A stretch of DNA of 46,323 nt from Bacteroidales bacterium (GTDB lineage: Bacteria; Bacteroidota; Bacteroidia; Bacteroidales; UBA10428): positions 1 through 46,323 of the forward strand of contig JAFGQZ010000105.1 of assembly GCA_016935435.1 (NCBI GenBank). The letters run 5' to 3'. Within the stretch, counting starts at the first letter, position 1, and every line of letters starts with the position of its first letter. A program made the translations under genes and the position numbers. This document shows, piece after piece, positions 18,267-25,173 of this stretch. The notes under the pieces are model-generated. The model ran no database searches, was not told the DNA's origin, and was given only the letters and a program-made list of their open reading frames with translations.

Positions 18267-19352
18267 ATGGGAGTTAAATTAGATTTAGAAAAATTTGAAT
18301 TCAGCGGGGTTGACAACAAACGCCCGCTGGTAATGGCAGGCCCTTGCAGCGCCGAAACTGAAGAACAGGTAATGGAAACCGCCCGCCAGCTAAAAGAAAT
18401 TGGCATACACATTTTCAGGGCCGGAATATGGAAACCACGTACCCGGCCAAACACTTTTGAAGGTGTGGGCAAAGAAGGCCTCCCCTGGCTAAAAAGGGTA
18501 CAGTCGGAACTGGGCATGCTTACAGCCACAGAAGTTGCCAACGCCAGCCATGTGTTCGAGGCACTAAAATATCATGTTGACATACTTTGGATTGGCGCCC
18601 GCACAACAGCAAACCCTTTTGCCGTTCAGGAAATTGCCGATGCGCTTGAAGGAGTTGACATTCCCGTACTGATAAAAAACCCCGTTAACCCCGATGTTGA
18701 ACTTTGGATTGGTGCCTTTGAACGCCTTAACCAGGCCGGTATTAAAAAAATGGCCGCTATACACCGTGGTTTTTCAACCTACGGAAAATCGTTTTACCGC
18801 AACGACCCCCAATGGCAAATACCAATTGAACTGAAACGCCGTATCCCAAACCTGCCAATGATAACCGACCCAAGCCATATTTGCGGAAACCGCGAGTTGC
18901 TTTTCGAAATTTCGCAGGAAGCAATGGACCTCAACTTCGATGGTTTAATAATAGAAAGCCATATTTGTCCCGACAAAGCTATCAGCGATGCATCGCAACA
19001 ACTTACACCTTATGCACTAAAAGAATTGCTCGACAAACTGGTATTACGAAAACCCAATATAGAAAATTCAATTATGATGCACACTCTCGAAGATTTACGC
19101 CAGGAAATTGACAAATACGACGACAAACTACTAGACATACTGGCAGCCCGTATGAATGTTGCCGAAAAAATCGGGAGGTACAAAAAAGAAAACAACCTCA
19201 CAATATTGCAGTCGGGCCGTTGGGACGAGCTCCTTCGCGAACGTTCCGAAAAAGGAGTAAAGAAAGGGCTCAGCGAAGATTTCATTTTAAAAGTCCTTCG
19301 GGCCATCCACCAGGAGTCGATTAACAGGCAAACCAAAGTAATGAACGAATAA
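18267..19352 (+). CDS. DAHP synthase (KDO8P-like class) fused to chorismate mutase
   Basis: This 361-residue bifunctional enzyme condenses phosphoenolpyruvate and erythrose 4-phosphate at the start of the shikimate pathway and also turns chorismate into prephenate. Residues 1-265 form the KDO8P-like DAHP synthase barrel, with VMAGPCSAE, FRAGIWKPRTRPNTFEG, IGARTTANPF, PVLIKNPVNPD, IHRGFSTYG and TDPSHICG. Residues 272-361 form an AroQ-type chorismate mutase with LEDLRQEIDKYDDKLLDILAARM, RYKKENN and the final LRAIHQESI helix. This order of domains is common in Bacteroidota and can give allosteric control through the mutase domain. Here it supplies the mutase that PheA lacks. The gene is 15 bp behind pheA and 46 bp before aroB, so it should share the Phe-attenuated transcript. 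Confidence 0.95.
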   Translation: MGVKLDLEKFEFSGVDNKRPLVMAGPCSAETEEQVMETARQLKEIGIHIFRAGIWKPRTRPNTFEGVGKEGLPWLKRVQSELGMLTATEVANASHVFEALKYHVDILWIGARTTANPFAVQEIADALEGVDIPVLIKNPVNPDVELWIGAFERLNQAGIKKMAAIHRGFSTYGKSFYRNDPQWQIPIELKRRIPNLPMITDPSHICGNRELLFEISQEAMDLNFDGLIIESHICPDKAISDASQQLTPYALKELLDKLVLRKPNIENSIMMHTLEDLRQEIDKYDDKLLDILAARMNVAEKIGRYKKENNLTILQSGRWDELLRERSEKGVKKGLSEDFILKVLRAIHQESINRQTKVMNE

Positions 19353-19398
19353 AATTGTTTCCAGATTTTAAAAACCTAAAAAAGTCTATCAAAAAAAC

Positions 19399-20439
19399 AT
19401 GAGAGTCCTTGAAGTTAAAGCAGAATCGAAAATTTCAAAAGTTCTTATCGGCGAGAAGCTGTCGAACCTGGGCAAATATATCAACAACAGAAAATCTGTA
19501 ATTATTACCGATTCAAACCTGTTAACCCATTACAAAAACAGCTTCCCGCAAGGGGTGCCGGTTATTGAAACCGGGCTTGGCGAAAAAAACAAAACACTTC
19601 AAACCCTCGAATATCTGTTCGACAAACTTATTGAACTCGAAGCCGACCGTTCAACTTTTATTGTTGCCATTGGTGGCGGTATTGTTTGTGATGTCGCCGG
19701 ATATGCAGCATCGTCGTATATGAGGGGATTGCCATTCGGGTTTGTCTCAACAACACTGCTTTCGCAGGTCGATGCTAGTGTTGGCGGCAAAAACGGGGTC
19801 AACTTCCGGGGCTTTAAAAATATGATTGGCGTTTTTAACCAGCCCGAATTTGTTATTTGCGATACCAATATGCTCAAAACCCTTGAAAAGAAAGAGTTTT
19901 TGTCGGGCTTCTCCGAAATTGTCAAAGCAGGCGCTATTAAAAATGCTGAATTGTTCGGGTATTGCGAAAACAATTCGGCAGAAGCCTTATCGATGAACAA
20001 CGACATTCTGGCCAAAATGGTTTATGACGCTGTAATGGTTAAAAAAAATGTTGTTGAAGCCGATGAACATGAAAAAGGCGAAAGAAGGCTATTAAACTTT
20101 GGCCATACTTTTGCCCATGCCATTGAAAAACACACCGGCATATTGCATGGAGAAGCAGTAAGCATTGGAATGGTGCTGGCCACAAAGGTTTCGGAAAAAC
20201 TAGGTTTGGTTTCAAAAACAGTAACAGAACAAATTAAAAATGTGCTGATGGCATACTCCTTACCGACCGCCCCAAACATTGATATAAAAAACCTGTTCGA
20301 AGCCATGAAACAAGACAAAAAACGCGAAGGCAGCGATATACACCTTGTTTTGCTTGAGAATATCGGAAAAGCTGTAACGAAAAAAATAACTTACAACGAA
20401 CTTGAAAAAATTATCCATGATTTGCGTAGCGATTTCTGA
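19399..20439 (+). CDS. aroB: 3-dehydroquinate synthase
   Basis: This 346-residue NAD- and metal-dependent enzyme makes 3-dehydroquinate from DAHP, the second shikimate step. The NAD-binding and substrate motifs are clear: IGGGIVCDVAGYAASSYMRG near 92, STTLLSQVDASVGGKNGVN near 117, the lysine-bearing FSEIVKAGAIK near 170, and the metal-binding histidines in RLLNFGHTFAHAIE and ILHGEAVSIGM near 230-255. The length is normal. ATG 19399 follows a run of A's. Its 3' end overlaps the aroD start by 23 bp, which suggests translational coupling. Confidence 0.96.
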   Translation: MRVLEVKAESKISKVLIGEKLSNLGKYINNRKSVIITDSNLLTHYKNSFPQGVPVIETGLGEKNKTLQTLEYLFDKLIELEADRSTFIVAIGGGIVCDVAGYAASSYMRGLPFGFVSTTLLSQVDASVGGKNGVNFRGFKNMIGVFNQPEFVICDTNMLKTLEKKEFLSGFSEIVKAGAIKNAELFGYCENNSAEALSMNNDILAKMVYDAVMVKKNVVEADEHEKGERRLLNFGHTFAHAIEKHTGILHGEAVSIGMVLATKVSEKLGLVSKTVTEQIKNVLMAYSLPTAPNIDIKNLFEAMKQDKKREGSDIHLVLLENIGKAVTKKITYNELEKIIHDLRSDF

Positions 20440-21058
20440 AAAAAAACCAGAAAAATGCCTGGAAATACTCGACAAGGTAGAAATGGCAGAAATACGCATC
20501 GACCTTACCGGGTACGATTTGCAAACCATTGCACGTATTTTTCGGCACCCCACCCCTACTATTGCAACCTGCCGGGCAGAGTCCACAGGTTACGAGGAAC
20601 AGAATTCGAAACTGATTATGGCCATTGAATCGGGGGCAAAATATGTCGATATCGAAATTGAGGTGCCGGAAGACAAAAGCCGCGAAATAATTGACGTTGC
20701 CCGAAAACATGGCTGCAAGGTAATTATTTCGTACCACAATTTTAACGAAACCCCCGACATGAAGGAGCTTTTTGCCATTGCAGACAAATGCTATGCCCGC
20801 GGTGCAGAAATTGCAAAAATTGCCACCATGGCAAACAAACCCGAAGATAATGCAAGACTGATGGCCCTGTACAGTATTTCGAGGCCTGTTGTGGCGCTGG
20901 GAATGGGCAAACAAGGAAAAGCCAGCAGGATAGTTGCCCCGCTTATGGGTGCAGGTTTTACCTTCGCGGCTCAAGACGATGGTGCTGCCACAGCCCCCGG
21001 CCAGATAAAATATTCTGAACTGAAAAATTTAATGCAACAGATTGAAAATGTGCTGTAA
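20417..21058 (+). CDS. aroD: 3-dehydroquinate dehydratase, type I
   Basis: This 213-residue Schiff-base-forming enzyme dehydrates 3-dehydroquinate to 3-dehydroshikimate. Type I features are visible: AEIRIDL near 24, TCRAES near 52, YVDIEIE near 74, the catalytic His in IISYHNFNETP near 100, the Schiff-base Lys in AEIAKIATMA near 130, and the substrate-binding GMGKQGKASR and APGQIKYSEL near the end. ATG 20417 gives the usual start MICVAIS; a TTG start five codons earlier (20402) is possible but less likely. The frame overlaps the end of aroB by 23 bp. A 203-bp gap without a clear terminator separates it from aroC. Confidence 0.94.
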   Translation: MICVAISEKKPEKCLEILDKVEMAEIRIDLTGYDLQTIARIFRHPTPTIATCRAESTGYEEQNSKLIMAIESGAKYVDIEIEVPEDKSREIIDVARKHGCKVIISYHNFNETPDMKELFAIADKCYARGAEIAKIATMANKPEDNARLMALYSISRPVVALGMGKQGKASRIVAPLMGAGFTFAAQDDGAATAPGQIKYSELKNLMQQIENVL

Positions 21059-21102
21059 AACAACCAACAGGGTGCCGTTTTAAGAATATTTCTGATTTTT
21101 AT

Positions 21103-21110
21103 TAACTTTA
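21103..21110 (+). promoter_or_regulatory. Possible -7 element before aroC
   Basis: TAACTTTA differs from TAnnTTTG in the last base and lies 151 bp before the aroC ATG. With the 203-bp gap behind aroD it hints that aroC can be transcribed on its own. A small hairpin (AATTG...CAATT, about 21160-21173) lies within the gap. No leader peptide rich in aromatic codons is seen here. Confidence 0.3.
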
Positions 21111-21261
21111 CACGTATTATGATTGGGACTAAACAAGTAAATGCCACTTTCAACTGAATTGCCCACAATTGTAAACCAAAAAAAATTAGCTTATAGGGAA
21201 GGCATTTCGCCAGCAACTCTCATTCTTAACGCATAAACCATTTATTTATAATTACCAGCAC

Positions 21262-22251
21262 ATGAACACCTTTGGAAGAATTTTTCGGATAAGCATATTT
21301 GGGGAATCGCACGGTTCGGGCGTAGGCGTATTAATCGATGGGCTGCCTGCCGGCCTGCCACTTATATTTAACGACTTTGAAACCGACCTTGGGCGGCGCC
21401 GTGCCGGTGCAAAAGGCACAACCCCTCGTAAAGAGGCCGATTTGCCAAAATTAATAAATGGAGTCTTTAACGATTTAACAACCGGTGCGCCTTTAATGAT
21501 ACAGTTTGAAAATACCAATACGCGCTCGAAAGATTACGACAAACTCAGGGACATGCCACGCCCAGGCCATGCCGACTTTGTTGCTTCAAAAAAATTTGGC
21601 GGTTTTGAAGACTACAGAGGGGGCGGTCATTTCTCGGCCAGGCTTACAACAGGTTTGGTAGCTGCCGGGGTAATAGCAAAAAAACTTATTTTCCCTGTCG
21701 AAATCAATGCGAAATTAATCGAAGCCGGTGGTAATGCCGATATTGAAGCAGCCATAAACAAAGCCGTTGAAGAGCAAGACTCTATTGGCGGCATTATCGA
21801 GTGCAGGGCTAAAAACCTTCCAATAGGGCTCGGCGAACCTTTTTTCGATTCGGTTGAATCGGTGCTTGCCCACATGATGTTTTCTATACCTGCTGTTAAA
21901 GGAATTGAGTTTGGCTCAGGTTTTCTTGCTGCAAAAATGAAAGGCAGCCAACATAACGATGTAATACTCTCGAAAGACGGAAAAACCAAAACCAACCACG
22001 CCGGAGGAATTAACGGCGGAATAACCAATGGCAACGAACTGGTTTTTCGCATTGCCATAAAGCCCACTTCAAGCATAAGCAAAGAACAACAAACCTTTAA
22101 TGTTGCCACCGGCAAAATCGAAACCCTGAAAGTTGAGGGCCGGCACGACTTGTGTGTGGCCCTGCGTGCCCCCGTTGTTGTTGAGGCTGCCACAGCCATT
22201 GTTCTTGCCGATTTAATGATGCTCGAACAAAAGATAAAACGAATTGTTTAA
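21262..22251 (+). CDS. aroC: Chorismate synthase
   Basis: This 329-residue FMN-dependent enzyme forms chorismate from 5-enolpyruvylshikimate 3-phosphate, the last common step to Phe, Tyr and Trp. Signature motifs: FGESHGSGVGVLIDGLPAG at the N-terminus, the RRRAGAKGTTPRKEAD segment near 47, RPGHADFVASKKFGGFEDYRGGGHFSARLT in two adjoining family blocks near 95-130 (the histidine-containing active-site region), HNDVI near 232, NHAGGINGGITNG near 248 and GRHDLCVALRAPVVVEA near 295. It is slightly shorter than the 350-360 residues usual in Proteobacteria, with all core motifs present. aroE, aroK and aroA are not in the window. Composite repeat element copy 2 starts 8 bp after its stop. Confidence 0.96.
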   Translation: MNTFGRIFRISIFGESHGSGVGVLIDGLPAGLPLIFNDFETDLGRRRAGAKGTTPRKEADLPKLINGVFNDLTTGAPLMIQFENTNTRSKDYDKLRDMPRPGHADFVASKKFGGFEDYRGGGHFSARLTTGLVAAGVIAKKLIFPVEINAKLIEAGGNADIEAAINKAVEEQDSIGGIIECRAKNLPIGLGEPFFDSVESVLAHMMFSIPAVKGIEFGSGFLAAKMKGSQHNDVILSKDGKTKTNHAGGINGGITNGNELVFRIAIKPTSSISKEQQTFNVATGKIETLKVEGRHDLCVALRAPVVVEAATAIVLADLMMLEQKIKRIV

Positions 22252-22259
22252 GATGGTGA

Positions 22260-22350
22260 GTTTAAAGTTCAAAGTTTAAAGTTCAAAGTTTAAAGTTCAA
22301 AGTTTAAAGTTCAAAGTTTAAAGTTCAAAGTTTAAAGTTCAAAGTTTAAA
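22260..22350. repeat. Heptad tandem array GTT(T/C)AAA, thirteen units
   Basis: Thirteen 7-bp units alternate strictly between GTTTAAA and GTTCAAA, starting and ending with GTTTAAA. The true period is therefore 14 bp. The strict alternation indicates recent expansion by whole 14-bp steps. Confidence 0.92.
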
Positions 22351-22555
22351 GTTTCTTGTAAACCATTAACGGTAAATGGTAAACAGTGAAAAGTTATTTT
22401 TGGTTTTTTGATTTTTTTAGATGAACATACAGAACGGGGAAAGCATAGAACTTGAAAAAACACAAAGATAATTTGGGAATGAACCGATTTGATTATTTGA
22501 TTATTGTTCTAATTTTTTCATTTCTTTCATTTCCTTCATTCTCCACAACCTCACC
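22260..22555. repeat. Composite intergenic element, copy 2 (upstream of sucB)
   Basis: This fills the 324-bp gap between aroC and sucB. Part A is a 13-unit GTTYAAA heptad array (22260-22350). Part B is a short degenerate heptad row, GTAAATG, GTAAACA and GTGAAAA (22372-22392). After about 120 bp of AT-rich sequence, part C opens with TTTCATTTCTTTCATT (22516-22531), identical to copy 1, followed by CCTTCATT (22533-22540) and a CC-rich tail. Order and orientation match copy 1 at 13404-13595. Confidence 0.8.
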
Positions 22556-22575
22556 CACATGAAAACGCTTCGAAT

Positions 22576-23817
22576 ATGATTTATGAGCTTAAAATACCGG
22601 CCCCGGGAGAATCGATAAATGAAGTCGAACTTGCCCGTTGGCTTGTTGACGATGGCTGTCTGGTAGAAAAAGACCAGGAACTTGCCGAAGTTGAATCGGA
22701 CAAAGCCACCCTTCCGCTTATTGCCGATAAGCCCGGTAAACTAAAAATAATTGTTCCGGCAGGAACAACAGTTAAGGTTGGAACAGTTGCCGCAACAATT
22801 GATACAAATATTATTGAGAACAACAATCCAACTTCTGCAACGGCTCCGCCCACAGCAGTAAAAGAAACCCCGCCTGTTACAGATGAACCGGTAATAAAAA
22901 GCCTGGTTAAATCCGAAGAAATTCAAAAAAAAGAAGCCAAAGCCACACCACTTGCCCACAAGCTAATGGCTGAAAACAAGCTTGATATTGGCGATATAAT
23001 TGACGGCTTAAAAAAAATAACTTCAACTGAAGTTAAAATGGTGCTGGACAGCAGAATACCACCGGCAAACATAAAGGCACCCGGCCAGCGCAAAGAAACT
23101 CATGAAAAACTAAGTTCCCTCAGAAAGAAAATAAGTGAAAGGCTGGTTGCAGCAAAAAACCAGACAGCCATGCTCACTACCTTTAACGAAGCCGATATGT
23201 CGGCAATTATTGAAATGCGCAGTAAATGGCAAAGTCCCTTCGTCGAAAAGTACGGCATAAAACTAGGCTTCATGTCGTTTTTTGTTAAAGCAGCAACCAT
23301 AGCCCTCCATAAATACCCGAAAATAAATTCGTATATCGATGGCGATGAAATTATTACACCGCAATTTTGCGATATTGGCATTGCAGTACAAACCAACAAA
23401 GGGCTAATGGTGCCAGTGCTAAGAAATGCCGAAATGCTTACCATGCCCCAAATTGAAACAGAAATAGCTGCTTTGGCCCAAAAGGCCAAATCGTTCCGCA
23501 TTTCGCCCGAAGAATTATCGGGGGGTACTTTTACAATAACCAACGGTGGAGTTTTTGGATCATTGCTATCGACCCCCCTGGTTAACCCACCCCAGTCGGG
23601 CATACTGGGCATGCACAATATTTTAGAGCGGCCTGTGGCCATAAATGGGAAAGTAGAGGTGCGCCCTATGATGTACCTTGCACTTTCTTACGATCACAGG
23701 CTAATCGACGGCAAAGAGTCGGTAGGTTTCCTGTTCACCGTTAAAGAATTAGTAGAATCGCCATACAAACTATTTACAGGGGGCCTCGATGCTGGCCAGG
23801 CACTTTTGGGATTGTAA
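22576..23817 (+). CDS. sucB: Dihydrolipoamide acyltransferase (E2), probably succinyltransferase
   Basis: This 413-residue E2 core enzyme of a 2-oxo acid dehydrogenase complex carries acyl groups on a lipoyl lysine to CoA. Domains in order: a lipoyl domain (1-76) with the lipoylated Lys43 in ESDKAT, a Pro/Thr-rich hinge (77-120), a peripheral subunit-binding domain (about 123-145, [18 protein letters not shown]), and the catalytic domain (about 180-413) with [39 protein letters not shown] and the active-site DHRLIDG near 373. A single lipoyl domain and the [14 protein letters not shown] start fit SucB. With sucA in the same window, the succinyl assignment is likely. ATG 22576 overlaps the stop of a six-codon upstream frame in an ATGA. 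No E3 gene follows. Confidence 0.93.
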   Translation: MIYELKIPAPGESINEVELARWLVDDGCLVEKDQELAEVESDKATLPLIADKPGKLKIIVPAGTTVKVGTVAATIDTNIIENNNPTSATAPPTAVKETPPVTDEPVIKSLVKSEEIQKKEAKATPLAHKLMAENKLDIGDIIDGLKKITSTEVKMVLDSRIPPANIKAPGQRKETHEKLSSLRKKISERLVAAKNQTAMLTTFNEADMSAIIEMRSKWQSPFVEKYGIKLGFMSFFVKAATIALHKYPKINSYIDGDEIITPQFCDIGIAVQTNKGLMVPVLRNAEMLTMPQIETEIAALAQKAKSFRISPEELSGGTFTITNGGVFGSLLSTPLVNPPQSGILGMHNILERPVAINGKVEVRPMMYLALSYDHRLIDGKESVGFLFTVKELVESPYKLFTGGLDAGQALLGL

Positions 23818-23827
23818 AAAAAACAGC

Positions 23828-23844
23828 GTAAATTTAGTTTACCT
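23828..23844 (+). promoter_or_regulatory. Operator-like inverted repeat before dpaL
   Basis: GTAAA and TTTAC arms with a five-base spacer (23828-23842) lie 17 bp before the start of the ammonia-lyase gene. The stretch AATTTAGTTTACCT (23831-23844) is identical to one at 33606-33619 before the nitronate-monooxygenase-like gene, which also lies in an inverted repeat. TAAATTTA (23829-23836) resembles a -7 box. Confidence 0.35.
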
Positions 23845-23858
23845 AAAATTATGCTAAA

Positions 23859-25013
23859 ATGGGCGCAGCCGGATATCTGATAAACAACAGGGGCGAATAT
23901 GCACCAAATATCGAACCGGAAATTGAACCAATATTCAACAGCTTCGAGAACCCCTACCTTTTCCATAAAGGCCTGCCCGAATATTACCCAACACCCTTAA
24001 CACAGCTAAACCACCTTTCAGGGTTGCTTGGGGTAGGCAATATCTTGGTAAAAGACGAAGGCCGGCGTTTTGGCACCAGCGCGCTAAAAATTTTAGGGGC
24101 ATCGTTTGCAACGCACGAATTGCTAAAATCGAACCCTGCTGTAAAAGGAATATGCACTGCTACCGATGGCAACCATGGCCGGGCACTGGCCTGGTCGGCA
24201 AAACAAAACGGGCTAAGTTGTGTAATTTTCGTTCCCTGCCACACTGCCCATAGCCGGATAAAATATATTGCCGACGAAGGTGCACAGGTAATTGTAAGCC
24301 AGGGCCGTTACGACGATGCCGTAGCTGAGGCAAAAGAATATGCCAGGCTTACAGGCTATGCCCTGGTGCAGGACACTTCGTGGGCCGGATACCTCGAAAT
24401 CCCAGCTATTATTACAGCAGGCTATTACACACAAATGCACGAAATAAGCCAGCAAACCCGAAACCTGTCGATACCCCGGATCGATATTGTGTTTGTTCAG
24501 GCCGGGGTTGGGAGCTGGCCTTCATCGGTAGTGCATTTTATCAGAAAAAAACTGAACAACCAGACAGTTAAAATTGTATGCGTTGAACCATACGAAAGCG
24601 ATGCCATATACGAATCGGTGAAACAAAACGCCCTTGCCGGTACCAGAAAGTCGCAAAAAACCATAATGGCAGGGCTTAATTGCGGAACGCCTTCAATATT
24701 GGCCTTCGACATTCTGCGGCAAGGTGTTGATGCATTTGTAATTATTGACGACCAATATGCCATTGATGCCATAAAATATTTAAACGCCCCCCTGCCCGGC
24801 GACCCCTATATTGCTGCAGGGGAATCGGGTTCGGCCGGCCTTGCCGGTCTTTTGGCAATACTAAACAACGATATGCTTGCTCCGCTTAAGCAGTTCCTGG
24901 AAATTAAAACTAAAAGCAACATACTTCTGTTCAATACCGAAAATGTTACCGACCCCGAATATTTTAATCAACTGTTAAACGGCAACAAAAAAAACCACGC
25001 ACCAGAGTTTTAA
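23859..25013 (+). CDS. dpaL: Diaminopropionate ammonia-lyase
   Basis: This 384-residue PLP enzyme of fold type II splits 2,3-diaminopropionate into pyruvate and ammonia. The family start pattern FHKGLPEYYPTPLTQL is followed by VKDEGRRFGTSALKILGAS, which holds the PLP Lys77, the same number as in the E. coli enzyme. TDGNHGRALAW carries the aspartate proposed to act on the D-isomer. QAGVGSWPSSV, AGLNCGTPS and AGESGSAGLAGL line the cofactor pocket. It may serve diaminopropionate catabolism or detoxification. The gene starts 41 bp after sucB and could be partly co-transcribed, though it has its own operator-like sequence. Threonine/serine dehydratase is the main alternative, but the motif set fits the ammonia-lyase better. 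Confidence 0.88.
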   Translation: MGAAGYLINNRGEYAPNIEPEIEPIFNSFENPYLFHKGLPEYYPTPLTQLNHLSGLLGVGNILVKDEGRRFGTSALKILGASFATHELLKSNPAVKGICTATDGNHGRALAWSAKQNGLSCVIFVPCHTAHSRIKYIADEGAQVIVSQGRYDDAVAEAKEYARLTGYALVQDTSWAGYLEIPAIITAGYYTQMHEISQQTRNLSIPRIDIVFVQAGVGSWPSSVVHFIRKKLNNQTVKIVCVEPYESDAIYESVKQNALAGTRKSQKTIMAGLNCGTPSILAFDILRQGVDAFVIIDDQYAIDAIKYLNAPLPGDPYIAAGESGSAGLAGLLAILNNDMLAPLKQFLEIKTKSNILLFNTENVTDPEYFNQLLNGNKKNHAPEF

Positions 25014-25021
25014 AAACATGT

Positions 25022-25050
25022 GGTTTTGCTTTGCAGGCAAAAACCCTTTT
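25022..25050 (+). terminator. Intrinsic terminator after dpaL
   Basis: GGTTTTGC (25022-25029) pairs with GCAAAAACC (25037-25045), leaving one bulged A, with a 7-nt loop and a following CTTTT. It starts 8 bp after the dpaL stop. Confidence 0.6.
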
Positions 25051-25173
25051 AGTAAAGATTATCTGTAAACCTTTATTTTGAAGTAAGAAGGAATAATTAT
25101 ATATTAGTAAACAACATAAATGTTTGAAGCAACGTATTCTTCATAATTAGAAAGCTTTTAAAAACCTTTACCA

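Noticed and set aside
21119-21157. Twelve-codon frame before aroC as a second leader peptide
   Set aside because: It has only one Phe codon and no Tyr or Trp codons, and no terminator hairpin follows.
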